Part shown: positions 27,672 through 37,500 of the stretch, piece after piece
Numbering within the stretch: the stretch's first letter is position 1
Layout of the letters: each line of letters starts with the position of its first letter
Assembly (NCBI RefSeq): GCF_003254055.1
Contig: NZ_QKZT01000024.1
Coordinates: forward strand, 1-64,000
Reading direction: 5' to 3'
Length of the DNA: 64,000 bases
From: Algoriphagus chordae
GTDB taxonomy: Bacteria > Bacteroidota > Bacteroidia > Cytophagales > Cyclobacteriaceae
Translations under genes and position numbers: made by a program
Notes under the pieces: generated by a model
What the model was told of the DNA's origin: nothing
Databases searched by the model: none
What the model saw: only the letters and a program-made list of their open reading frames with translations

Positions 27672-28745
27672 ATGGAAATCAATCAAAAACCTTTACTTCC
27701 CTCCAATTCCCGACCGATAGCAATTATTGGCGCTGGCGGGATAGTAGTGGAAGCTCATCTTCCGGCATATACGTTGGCAGGATGGCAGGTGATGGGGATT
27801 TTTGATTTGGATGAATCCAAAGCAGAAGCTGCTCTATCAAAATTCCCGATAGTCTCCAAGAAGTTTGCAGACCTAGGAGAATTGATCAAAACCGCATCCG
27901 ATCAACAAGCAGTGTTTGATTTAGCTGTCCCAGCAGATCAGATTGTGTCGATTCTACAGGAATTGCCAGATGGTTCTGCTGTTTTGATCCAGAAGCCAAT
28001 GGGCGAAACACTGGCTGGAGCTGCAGAAATCCACGAGATCTGCCAGCGCAAGAAGCTGATCGCGGCAATGAACTTCCAATTGAAGTTTGCTCCCTACATG
28101 CTTGCTGCAAAGGACATGGTGAATAAAGGATTGCTAGGAGACATCTATGATTTAGAACTAAAAGTCTGCGTCTACACTCCTTGGGATCTTTGGGGTTTTC
28201 TCAAGGAAAAACCAAGAATGGAAGTTCTCTATCACAGCGTACACTACTTGGATTTGATCCGCTCATTTCTTGGAAATCCCTCCGCAGTGCATGCCAGCCT
28301 TAGTCGGCATCCGAAAATGAAGGATTTAGCAGATACACGAAGCTCCATCATTCTCGATTACGACGAATTCACTCAGGCTAGAATTTTAACAAATCATGGC
28401 CATGAGTTTGGCGTGAAAAATCAAGAATCCTATTTCAAAATCGAAGGAACAAAAGGTGCTATTAAAATCACCATTGGCCTGTCGCTCGATTATCCAAAAG
28501 GTCAGCCAGCGAAAATGGAGTATTGTCTTTTGGACGATCAAGAGGGCTGGAAAGAATTCCCGCTTTCTGGAGGCTGGTTTCCACATGCATTTATCGGCAC
28601 GATGGCAGCCTTACAAGTTAAACTCGAAAATCCTGGTGCGCACTTAAGAAATAGTACATCCGACGCTTTCCAAACCATGAAACTGGTGGAAGTAGTCTAT
28701 CAGGCCTCACAATCAAGCGGAACATCATTCGAAAAAATTAGCTAA
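27672..28745 (+). CDS. Gfo/Idh/MocA family oxidoreductase
   Basis: A 357-residue NAD(P)-dependent oxidoreductase. The Rossmann motif IAIIGAGGIVVEAHLPAY and the QKPMGETLAGA block (Lys of the EKP-type catalytic motif) are typical. The ATG at 27672 was chosen; a longer frame from 27591 would overlap the upstream sulfatase by 74 bases and adds residues without family features. The ends are 7 and 3 bases from neighbours, so it is co-transcribed with two sulfatases. Likely role: oxidation or epimerisation of a released sugar; the substrate is not known. Confidence 0.9.
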   Translation: MEINQKPLLPSNSRPIAIIGAGGIVVEAHLPAYTLAGWQVMGIFDLDESKAEAALSKFPIVSKKFADLGELIKTASDQQAVFDLAVPADQIVSILQELPDGSAVLIQKPMGETLAGAAEIHEICQRKKLIAAMNFQLKFAPYMLAAKDMVNKGLLGDIYDLELKVCVYTPWDLWGFLKEKPRMEVLYHSVHYLDLIRSFLGNPSAVHASLSRHPKMKDLADTRSSIILDYDEFTQARILTNHGHEFGVKNQESYFKIEGTKGAIKITIGLSLDYPKGQPAKMEYCLLDDQEGWKEFPLSGGWFPHAFIGTMAALQVKLENPGAHLRNSTSDAFQTMKLVEVVYQASQSSGTSFEKIS

Positions 28746-28748
28746 TAC

Positions 28749-30194
28749 ATGAAAAAATTACTGTTCCTAGCATCTGTTCTTCTTTCGCTTAGCGCTTTTT
28801 CCCAGCAAAAGAAAAAACCGAATATCCTGTTTATCATCTCTGATGATCTGACTACTACAGCCATCGGAGCCTACGGAAATCCAGTCCCTAAAACTCCCGC
28901 CATCGATCAGTTGGCGAAGGAAAGCACGGTTTTTACCCGAGCTTATACGCAATATCCAGTTTGTGGACCATCCAGAGCTTCATTCATGTTTGGCTATTAT
29001 CCGAATGCCACACAAACCTATGGCTATGTAAGTGGACGCGAAAATGTAGGCCCAGACAGAGCTTCGTTGACAGAGCTTTTCAAGCAAAACGGCTATTACA
29101 CCGCCCGAGTGAGCAAAATCTATCACATGGGTGTTCCTATCGATATAGAAACTGGATCAGATGGAAAAGACGATCCTGCTTCTTGGACTGAGAAATTCAA
29201 CTCTCAGGGCCCAGAATGGAAAGCTGAAGGAGAGGCTGAATTGGTGCAAAATAATGCAGACGGTAGCATCGAGAGAAAAGGTGGAAATGTAATGACTATC
29301 GTGCAGGCTTCCGGTGGAGACCTGGCGCATTCTGATGGAAAAACAGCTGAAAAAGCATCCGAGCTCCTGCGCACTCACAAGGACAAGCCCTTCTTTTTGG
29401 CAGTAGGATTTGTGAGACCTCACGTACCTTTTGTGGCTCCTGCGGAGTATTTCTCCCCTTTTCCATACGAAGGAATTAAGCTTCCAACTCAAGTGGAAAA
29501 TGACTGGGATGATATCCCTGAGCGTGGCATCAACTACGTGACCAGTGTAAATGCTGATATGAATGACGTGCAAAAGCAGAAAGCTATCGCTGCTTATTAT
29601 GCCTCGGTTTCATACATGGATGCGCAGGTGGGCAAGGTGCTGAAGACCCTGAAAGAAGAAGGATTGGAAGACAATACAATTGTGATTTTTACTTCGGATC
29701 ATGGATTCCACTTGGATGAGCATGAGTTCTGGATGAAAGTAAGCCTTCACGAAGAATCAGTGAAAGTACCGATGATGATCAAGGTGCCTGGCAAAAAACC
29801 GGCAGTTGCGAACTCCTTCACAGAGCTACTTGACCTCTATCCCACGCTAGCTGAGCTGGCAGGATTGGATTACCCAAAAGGGATTCAGGGAAAAAGCTTA
29901 GTACCAATTCTGAAGAATCCTAAGAAGAAGGTTCGGGATTTCGCTTTCTCGGTAACACAGGGAGGAAAGTCATTTTTGATCCGCACAGACAAGTGGGCCT
30001 ATATCCAATATGATGAGGATGCAGGTGCAGGAATGGAGCTTTATGACATGGAAACTGATCCTATGCAGTTCACAAACTTGGCTAAAGAAGCTTCGCATCA
30101 ATCAGTCGTAAAAGAAATGCAAGCCAAGCTCGCCAAAAAACTCGCTGAGGTAAGAAAGAATGATCTAGGTATTAATTATAAGGCATCGAAATGA
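28749..30194 (+). CDS. S1 family sulfatase, iduronate-2-sulfatase-like
   Basis: A 481-residue secreted sulfatase with signal peptide (residues 1-18, cleavage near AFS-QQ). Active site CGPSR (Cys72) followed by ASFMFGYYP. The blocks SDDLTTTAIGAYG, KIYHMG, FVRPHVPFVAP and TSDHGFHLDEHEFWMKVSLHE match the group containing iduronate-2-sulfatase (family S1_7 by memory), whose members attack several sulfated glycans. Its start lies 3 bases after the oxidoreductase stop, so translation is coupled. Confidence 0.95.
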   Translation: MKKLLFLASVLLSLSAFSQQKKKPNILFIISDDLTTTAIGAYGNPVPKTPAIDQLAKESTVFTRAYTQYPVCGPSRASFMFGYYPNATQTYGYVSGRENVGPDRASLTELFKQNGYYTARVSKIYHMGVPIDIETGSDGKDDPASWTEKFNSQGPEWKAEGEAELVQNNADGSIERKGGNVMTIVQASGGDLAHSDGKTAEKASELLRTHKDKPFFLAVGFVRPHVPFVAPAEYFSPFPYEGIKLPTQVENDWDDIPERGINYVTSVNADMNDVQKQKAIAAYYASVSYMDAQVGKVLKTLKEEGLEDNTIVIFTSDHGFHLDEHEFWMKVSLHEESVKVPMMIKVPGKKPAVANSFTELLDLYPTLAELAGLDYPKGIQGKSLVPILKNPKKKVRDFAFSVTQGGKSFLIRTDKWAYIQYDEDAGAGMELYDMETDPMQFTNLAKEASHQSVVKEMQAKLAKKLAEVRKNDLGINYKASK

Positions 30195-30220
30195 TCATTT
30201 TTTTGTAAAACAATTCATAA

Positions 30221-31537
30221 ATGAAGACTTCACAAACAGAGATAAAAGCACAACATATTCTAACTACAAGATCCGCGAAAATCTGCGCATTTTTCTGCGA
30301 AGATCTGTGGGAAGTCTTCTGGAACTTTCGAAAAAAATTAGCCCTAGCATGCCTCCTAATTTCCTTGTCTGGAATTGCTACCGCACAGTTCCAGGTGAAG
30401 TCCTTACCCGTTTCCGCGGAACTCAAGAAAGGTGAGGAAAGTCAATTTCTGGATGGTCCTTCGATATTGAAGCTCAAAGATTACTTCGTCTGGGGTGGAT
30501 CTGCAGTGAAAGGAAAAGATGGAAAATATCACATGCTTTTTGCCATGTGGGAAAGTGGTACCGGTAAAGCTAGCTTCTCGCAAAGCTGGGTACTGGAAAG
30601 CAAAATCGGCTACGCTGTCTCTGATTTCCCGGATCGTGATTTCAAATTCCAAAAAATCATCCTCAAAGGAGCCCGATACAATGGGGATCCAGAAGCTTGG
30701 GATGCGCAAGGCGTTCACAATCCGCACGTCAAAGAATTTGACGGAAGCTTCTACTTATACTACATCGGAGGAAAAGATCCGGGTAAGAAAATTGCTCCAG
30801 ATGTAGATAAAAGAAACCGCGTTCAGCAAAGTCAACAAATCGGAGTTATTCAGTTCGATTCCTTTGAAGACCTAGTAGCAGGAAATTTCAAACGTGCAGC
30901 CAAGCCGCTGTTGAGTCCGAGAACACGCGTTAAAAAAAATAATGTAGTGAGTCCCTCGCCTGAAGGAACTGTAGCCAAGCCAGATAACCTGATCGTGGTG
31001 AATCCCTCTGTGGACTACAATCCAAAGACAAAGGAATACATGCTTTTCTTCAAAGGAAACATCTATGAACCGTCATGGAAAGGAGTGCATGGCGTAGCGA
31101 CTGGACCTACCCCTATGGGACCATTTACTGCTAGAGATGAATTCATTTTCGATGTCCGCATGCCTGATGGAAAAATGGCAAGTACCGAAGATCCTTATGT
31201 TTGGTTCTCAACAAAATACGACTGCTTCTTTGCTGTAGTGAAAGATTTCACCGGCGTTGTCGCAAAAAGCGAGAAGAAAGTCCTGGCAATACTTAAATCT
31301 GAAGATGGTATCAATTGGGAAATCACAAGCGAACCACTCTTTATGAAAAGGGAAGTTACCCTCGAAAATGGACAGACCATTCAGCTTGACAGACTGGAGC
31401 GACCGCAACTTCTGCTAAGTGAAGACGGCACTCCATTGTACCTCTATTGCGCAGCGGCAGTTGACAATGTCAATCCAAAAACCGACGGAAGCTCATTCAA
31501 TATACAGATACCACTCGCAGTAAACCCTGCAAACTAA
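30221..31537 (+). CDS. Beta-propeller glycoside hydrolase-like protein (GH43/GH117-type fold)
   Basis: A 438-residue protein whose mature part (after TAQ, about residue 56) has repeated W/Y-rich blades: DYFVWGGSAVKG, YHMLFAMWES, VHNPHVKEFDGSFYLYYIGG, VVNPSVDY, TEDPYVWFS and LERPQLLL. This is the five-blade pattern of GH43/GH117-like enzymes; the exact family is not recognised. It is paralogous to 33056-34138. The N-terminus is odd: 35 residues before the hydrophobic signal core derive from a CCGCG/TGCG-rich repeat (30270-30311), with no closer start codon. It lies in the operon between a sulfatase and L-fuconate dehydratase. Confidence 0.8.
   Translation: MKTSQTEIKAQHILTTRSAKICAFFCEDLWEVFWNFRKKLALACLLISLSGIATAQFQVKSLPVSAELKKGEESQFLDGPSILKLKDYFVWGGSAVKGKDGKYHMLFAMWESGTGKASFSQSWVLESKIGYAVSDFPDRDFKFQKIILKGARYNGDPEAWDAQGVHNPHVKEFDGSFYLYYIGGKDPGKKIAPDVDKRNRVQQSQQIGVIQFDSFEDLVAGNFKRAAKPLLSPRTRVKKNNVVSPSPEGTVAKPDNLIVVNPSVDYNPKTKEYMLFFKGNIYEPSWKGVHGVATGPTPMGPFTARDEFIFDVRMPDGKMASTEDPYVWFSTKYDCFFAVVKDFTGVVAKSEKKVLAILKSEDGINWEITSEPLFMKREVTLENGQTIQLDRLERPQLLLSEDGTPLYLYCAAAVDNVNPKTDGSSFNIQIPLAVNPAN
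30270..30311 (+). repeat. Dispersed TCCGCG/TCTGCG repeat inside a coding region
   Basis: The bases reading ATCCGCGAAAATCTGCGCAT then TTTTCTGCGAAGATCTGTGGG have the form of a very common Bacteroidota intergenic repeat (from memory). Here they are translated in frame as the n-region extension of the glycosidase-like protein's signal peptide. Confidence 0.55.
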
Positions 31538-31596
31538 CTTCAAACCAAACAACCACAACTGCTCTAACCGTAATTGCACACATTAACTTTTCGAAG

Positions 31597-32847
31597 ATGA
31601 AGAAATCTATTGTAATAAAAAAAGCCCATTCCAATGACACACGTTTTGATCTAAAAGACGGAGCGGGTTCAGATGCCGTTCATACCAGTCCTGTATATGC
31701 ATACGCCGTTTGCAAGCTAGCTACAGATTCAAATCTAGAAGGTGTAGGACTGGCATTTACCTTGGGTTCGGGCAATAAAATCGTTTGTCAGGCCATAGAC
31801 TACTTGGTCAAACACATAGAAGGAAAAGAGATCTATGAACTAATGTCGGACTTTGGTACCACTTACAAGAAAATGGCGGATGATCCGAACTTCCGATGGC
31901 TCGGGCCACACAAAGGAGTGGTGCAACTGGCATTGGCGGCAATAGTGAACGCTTGCTATGATCTATGGGCAAAAGCAGAAGGTATACCACTTTGGAAATT
32001 ACTTACGGATTTGAGTCCTGAGCAATTGGTAAACACGCTTGACTTCTCTTATTACGAAGATATTTTACCTAGAGAAGAAGCTATAGCCCTGATCAAAAAT
32101 CAAAGAACTGGCATTATTGAGCGAGAGTCTATTATCAAATCTGGATACCCGGGATATGACACGTCGATTGGCTGGTTCAATTACACGGATGACCAGGTAC
32201 TTCGCAATGTGGAAGTAGCCATGAGCAATGGATTCACAGCGATGAAGCTGAAAGTAGGAGCTCAAAATCCAGATCGTGACATCAGAAGAGCTGAATTGGT
32301 CCGAAAAGTAGCTGGAGATCAGGCCACCATCATGTTTGATGCAAACCAACAATGGACTTTGCCACAAGCTATAGATGTATGTACCAAACTGAAAGAATTA
32401 AATCCCTATTGGATCGAGGAGCCTACGCATCCGGATGATGTCTATGCGCATGTAGCTTTGGCAAAAGCAGTAGATGTACCCCTTGCACTCGGAGAGCACG
32501 TTCCGAATAAGATAATTTTCAAAAACTTCATCCAATCCGGATGCATGTCCTTCAACCAGGTAGATGCAGTAAGAGTAGGTGGAGTTTCAGAGTTTATCCT
32601 AATCAGTTTACTTTCCCGAAAATTCAATATCCCTGTAGTCCCTCACGTAGGTGACATGGGACAGATTCACCAGCACTTGGTATTGTTCAATCATATTACG
32701 CTTGGGCATCCGGCTTTGCTATTGGAGCACATCCCACATTTACGTGATTACTTCAAACACCCAGTCTTGATCTCAGACGGGAAATACCAAACTCCTATGG
32801 AACCAGGTATGAGTGCAGATCTTTTGCATTACGAATATTCCTATTAA
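31597..32847 (+). CDS. L-fuconate dehydratase (enolase superfamily)
   Basis: A 416-residue enolase-superfamily enzyme very similar in pattern to L-fuconate dehydratase (human ENOSF1-like): GSDAVHTSPVYAYAV, FTLGSGN, WLGPHKGVVQLA, KLKVGA (Lys217, Lys219), metal ligands Asp248, Glu274 and Glu300, and His350 in PHVGDMG. The enzyme dehydrates L-fuconate to 2-keto-3-deoxy-L-fuconate in oxidative fucose breakdown, in the cytoplasm. No signal peptide is present. It closes the rightward operon starting at the symporter and is the best marker that the locus targets fucose. The steps before and after (fucose dehydrogenase, lactonase, KDF dehydrogenase) are not in the window. Confidence 0.93.
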   Translation: MKKSIVIKKAHSNDTRFDLKDGAGSDAVHTSPVYAYAVCKLATDSNLEGVGLAFTLGSGNKIVCQAIDYLVKHIEGKEIYELMSDFGTTYKKMADDPNFRWLGPHKGVVQLALAAIVNACYDLWAKAEGIPLWKLLTDLSPEQLVNTLDFSYYEDILPREEAIALIKNQRTGIIERESIIKSGYPGYDTSIGWFNYTDDQVLRNVEVAMSNGFTAMKLKVGAQNPDRDIRRAELVRKVAGDQATIMFDANQQWTLPQAIDVCTKLKELNPYWIEEPTHPDDVYAHVALAKAVDVPLALGEHVPNKIIFKNFIQSGCMSFNQVDAVRVGGVSEFILISLLSRKFNIPVVPHVGDMGQIHQHLVLFNHITLGHPALLLEHIPHLRDYFKHPVLISDGKYQTPMEPGMSADLLHYEYSY

Positions 32848-32848
32848 A

Positions 32849-33020
32849 ACATGACTATCCGCAATAATACTGGTATCCATAATTTCTTTGCTTAGCTGGC
32901 TGGAAGACCGAAGACGGGTGACTCCCGCCTATCGAGACAGGCAGAAGCGGCCACAATTCTTAAGTTTAACATATCCTATATTGCTTTTGCATTCTTACTG
33001 GAATAAAAGCGGCTATACAC
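32849..33020 (+). repeat. Dispersed palindrome-bearing repeat, copy B
   Basis: The stretch starts 2 bases after the fuconate dehydratase stop and aligns along about 170 bases with 46251-46420: GACTATCCGCAATAAT, GGCTGGAAGACCGAAGAC, GAAGCGGCC, TTAAGTTTAACATATC and AAAGCGGCTATACA. The palindrome region is altered here, reading GACTCCCGCCTATCGAGA. It spans almost all of the gap to the next gene. Confidence 0.8.
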
Positions 33021-33055
33021 ATTCAAAAGACACCTACACTTTGACCTAGTCAAAA

Positions 33056-34138
33056 ATGAAATTACTATACCTACTTTCCTTTAGCTTATTTATCAGCTTT
33101 AGCGTAGCTTATTCCCAACCTAATCCTTTCCTAAATCAGTGGGATACTTCTCCTGTCGAAGGAGCATTTCAAATGGAGGATTATATTGTTTGGGGTGGCT
33201 CAGTGATCCAGGGAGAAGATAACCTTTACTACATGTTTGCCAGTCGCTGGCCAAAACATCTGGGGATGAGTGCATGGGTGACCAATAGCGAAGTTGTCCT
33301 AGCCGTAGCGGATAATCCTGAAGGCCCATTTAAATTCAAGCAGGTAGTTTTGCCTGCTCGAGGCAAAGAATATTGGGATGGAATGATGACCCACAATCCC
33401 AACATCCAATTCCACGATGGGAAATATGTACTATTCTACATCGGTATTAACTACGAATTTGATCAACCAGAACAAATAGCTCCTACCCGTGAACTCTATG
33501 AAGAAGCATGGAATCATAAACGTATAGGAGTAGCTGTCGCTGATTCACCAACTGGCCCATGGAAACGAATGGAAGAACCAATCCTTCAACCTCGACCAGG
33601 ACAATGGGATGGCGCAATTATAAGTAATCCTGCCCCTTTTGTCCATGAAGATGGATCTGTGCTCTTGGTGTATAAAAGTGCTCCCGTTCCCTACCCAGCA
33701 AGAAACCAGAATAGAACAATGACTTTTGGGGTTGCCACAGCCAAGCACTATTGGGGGCCCTACGAACGGAAGGGCGAGGATAATCAAATCAAACTTCTTC
33801 CAATAAGTTCAGATGTGGAAGACCCATACATCTGGTACGATGGCAGCCAGTATCACATGCTAGCCAAATGCATGAATGCCGCCATTACTGGTGAATCTGG
33901 TGCAGGATTTTATGCAAGTTCTGAAGACGGACTAGTTTGGACTACACCGGAAAACCCAGCTGCATACAGCAGAACTCTCACGCTCAGCAATGGAGAAACT
34001 GTAGAATTCCCTAAACTGGAACGCCCTCAAGTACTAGTGCAACATGGTCATCCAACACATGTCTATTTCGCAGCCAGAAATCCTGAAGGAAAGATTTTTA
34101 ATATGGTTAGGCCACTTAAAAGCGAGTCGAAAGAATAA
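33056..34138 (+). CDS. Beta-propeller glycoside hydrolase-like protein, paralogue
   Basis: A 360-residue secreted protein with signal peptide (cleavage near AYSQP, residue 20). Blades: DYIVWGGSVIQG, MMTHNPNIQFHDGKYVLFYIG, AIISNPAPFVHEDGS, VEDPYIWYDGSQYHM and LERPQVLV. It is a shorter paralogue of 30221-31537, so two related enzymes may cleave adjacent linkages or one may be a carbohydrate-binding relative. It precedes the susC gene by 432 bases. TTTGACnnnGTCAAA (33039-33053) lies directly before its ATG. The family is not recognised by name, only the GH43/GH117-like fold. Confidence 0.82.
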   Translation: MKLLYLLSFSLFISFSVAYSQPNPFLNQWDTSPVEGAFQMEDYIVWGGSVIQGEDNLYYMFASRWPKHLGMSAWVTNSEVVLAVADNPEGPFKFKQVVLPARGKEYWDGMMTHNPNIQFHDGKYVLFYIGINYEFDQPEQIAPTRELYEEAWNHKRIGVAVADSPTGPWKRMEEPILQPRPGQWDGAIISNPAPFVHEDGSVLLVYKSAPVPYPARNQNRTMTFGVATAKHYWGPYERKGEDNQIKLLPISSDVEDPYIWYDGSQYHMLAKCMNAAITGESGAGFYASSEDGLVWTTPENPAAYSRTLTLSNGETVEFPKLERPQVLVQHGHPTHVYFAARNPEGKIFNMVRPLKSESKE

Positions 34139-34576
34139 TTAATTCGATGGTACCCAAATGCGAGATGCGGGTTGAAGCCAGATTTTCAAGCCTAGCTTAT
34201 AAACAGTTAGGCTGTACATTCATCAACTAACTTTTTATAAAGTATACAATCCTGCCTAGAAATACCTGACTGCATTTAGGTCGAAGATGGGTGCTGAACT
34301 TATAAAAATCTAGTCTACATATACCTTAGCATTCACTTCCTTTTTCATTTTTTTATAAAAGCTCCCACATTTATCGAAAATAATATGAGGATTTGGAGTT
34401 CATACGCAACATTTTGCATTTTTTTAGTCCTAAAGGCCTATTTTTTTAACAAATATTAGTGCGTATGCACTATTTTTAATTACCTTACCCACCGTTATCC
34501 AGACAACTGCTCATAGCAGCCAGTTATTCTGGATAACGATTTTCAGAAAATATCCAATACTAACCACTTTGTGTGT
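34139..34576. promoter_or_regulatory. Upstream region of susC with operator-like site
   Basis: 438 bases without a gene. TAGTGCGTATGCACTA (34457-34472), a palindrome-ended 16-mer shared with the symporter promoter, lies about 105 bases before the susC ATG. A strong hairpin follows (separate entry). GCCTAGCTT...AGTTAGGC near 34194-34216 is another weak inverted repeat. Confidence 0.45.
34493..34538 (+). promoter_or_regulatory. Nested hairpin in the susC leader
   Basis: CGTTATCCAGA (34493-34503) pairs perfectly with TCTGGATAACG (34528-34538), an 11-bp stem. Inside it CTGCT-CAT-AGCAG (34507-34519) forms a second stem. The whole is 46 bases and ends 38 bases before the ATG, with no T run, so it is more likely a leader RNA structure or operator than a terminator. 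Confidence 0.5.
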
Positions 34577-37500
34577 ATGAAAAACTCTACTACAAAAATC
34601 TTAAACAGACTCAGCAAGTGGCCTGATACCAAAATGAAATTTGGTACTTTGGCACACATTTGCTTACTGTTCCTCTTCCTGGGGAGCTCAGGAATGACAT
34701 TAGCCCAAACTACCGTTACAGGTGTCGTTACGGATGCTAACGGTGGCCTCCCTCTTCCTGGACTTACCATTTTGGTGAAGGGAACAACAACTGGCACTGT
34801 CAGTGACATCGAAGGAAAATATTCCATTCAAGTACCGAATTCCGATGCTGTTCTAGTTTTCAGCTACATTGGCTACGAACCTCAGGAGATTACCATTGGA
34901 AACAGAACTTCCCTGGACGTAGTTATGTCTGAGGACGTTTCTTCTCTTAATGAAGTAGTGGTAGTAGGCTATGGTACTCAGAAAAGAGGTAACCTGACTG
35001 GTGCTGTAGGTATTACGGACAGCAAGGTTCTTGAAAATAGACCTATTACTAACCTTTCTCAAGGTCTACAAGGAGTTGTACCAGGCTTAAATATCGCTTC
35101 TAATTCTGGTACTCCAGGTTCAGGAACTAGCATCAACATTCGTGGTGCGACCAGTATCAACGGTGGTAGTCCACTAGTATTGGTGGATGGTGCACAGATG
35201 GACATCAACAACATCAACCCACAGGATATAGAAAGTGTGACAGTACTTAAGGATGCAGCTTCAGCGGCTATCTACGGTGCCAGAGCTGCTTTCGGAGTAA
35301 TCTTAGTGACTACCAAAAAAGGAAACAAAAACGCTAAGCCTAAAGTGACTTATTCCGGTAACTTTTATGCTTCTAGCCCTACAATTATTCCAAATAAAAC
35401 AGATAGTTACCGTTATGCACTTTATGTAAATAGTATGCGTCAAAACGGTGGACAAAGTATTATTTTCGATGACACTAACCTTGGTCTGATCCAAGATCGT
35501 GTAGAAGGCAGAATATCTACTGACTATTCTTTAAAGCCGGATGGAAATGCTTATTACGTTCATGCTAATAATGATTGGGCCGATCAGGTTTTTGCTACTG
35601 CAGCACCAGGTCAAAATCATAATTTGAGTGTGTCAGGTGGAACAGAAAAAACTGCCTACAGAGCTTCTTTTGCATATGCTAAAGAAAATGGAATTGTAAA
35701 ACTAGGAGATGATTTCTTCGAGAGATTCAACTTCAACACTAACCTAAGCACGCAAATCAACAGCTGGTTGACGACGTCTTTTCAAGTAAACTTCTCTAAG
35801 TCGGAGCAAGACCTTCATAACCTTCCAGGTAGTGGATTTGGTCCTTCTATCTTTCACGTGACTTGGAGAGCAAGACCAACTGAGGTCCCTTACTATGATA
35901 TCGATGGCGTTCCTGTTCAGCTTTTCTCAAGGCTGAATCCAGTGGCAACAATCGAAAATGGCGGTAGAGACAATACGGTTAATTATAACCTAAATACCAA
36001 AGCGGGTGTAGAAATGAAATGGGGTGACTTTTCTGTTCTTTCTAACTTCACATACAACCCTAAGTTCAATACTAGACAGCAAAATCACAAGCAGATGTAC
36101 TCTGTTTCACCTGCTTCAAATTTCAATGTAAATAAAGATGCGGAAGCCTCTTACATAGACAAAAGCAATCAAGTCAACACCTACTATGCATTTGACATGT
36201 ATGGCAAATGGGCTAAAGACTGGGCAAGTGGCCATAGTGTACAAGCAACACTGGGCTATAACCAAGAGATGGCGACATTCACCAATAACTATGCTTATAA
36301 TACCCTACTGATAAGTGATGACATTCTTTCTATCTCGAATACAATAGGTACTCCTATTGTTACTGATAATTATTATGACTGGGCACTGAGATCTGTGTTT
36401 GCAAGAGTAAACTACAGCTTTAAAGACAAGTACCTATTAGAAGTAAATGGTCGCTATGATGGATCTTCTAGATTCAACAAAGATGATCGATATGGATTCT
36501 TCCCCTCTGTATCTGCAGGCTGGAGAATCTCTGACGAAGGATTTCTTCAGGACGCTACTTGGTTAAACTTACTGAAAGTAAGAGCATCATACGGTGAGTT
36601 GGGAAATCAGAATACATCTCTTTATTACCCATTTGTTGGGTACAATACTGTGACGCAAACCAGTTGGATTTCGGATGGAACACGTCCACTAGGCCTAAGC
36701 CCTCAAAACCCAATCGGATCTACTAGAACTTGGGAGACGGTCGCTACGACAAACTTTGGAGTTGACATGATATTCCTACAAGGTCGTTTGGATGTGACTT
36801 TTGATGTATTCCAAAGAAACACTTCTGACATGCTTGTAGCAGGAGCCGCGCTTCCAGGAGTATTCGGAGCAGCTGCACCACAAAAGAATGCCGCAGACCT
36901 ACGGGTAAACGGCTGGGAGTCTGCCATTGGATGGAAAGATCAAATTAACAAGGACCTCACATACAACATCAATTTTGTAATCTCTGATTCTAAAGCTGAA
37001 ATCACCAAGTATGATAATCCTTCTAAAACACTTTCATCAGCTTATTATGAAGGCAAAATGATCGGTGAAATCTGGGGTTATGAAACTGTAGGTCTCTTCC
37101 AAAGTGAAGAGGAAATTACTAATGCACCAGATCATAGTTCTTTAGGAGGCGCCAATCTTCTTGCTCCTGGCGACGTTCGCTATGCGGATCTAAATGGTGA
37201 TGGCGAAATCAATAATGGCGCAAATACAGTAGACGATTCAGGTGATAGAAAAATCATCGGTAATGCCTCTCCAAGATACAACTACGGTATCAGAGCCGGT
37301 TTACAGTACAAAGGTTTTGACCTGAGTGTGTTCTTCCAAGGAGTAGCTAAGCGCGATTTCTGGTTGGACGGTCCGATTATGTTTGGTGGAGAAGGTGGAT
37401 ACGGAAACGTGATCGTAACTGACGACCTGTATAACAATACTTGGAGTGACGGTACTGATGGACTTCCTGTCAATACAGATGCATACTATTTCCGCCCTTC

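Noticed and set aside
34571..34576. GTG start of the first susC
   Set aside because: An ATG only six bases later gives an ordinary lysine-containing signal peptide start.
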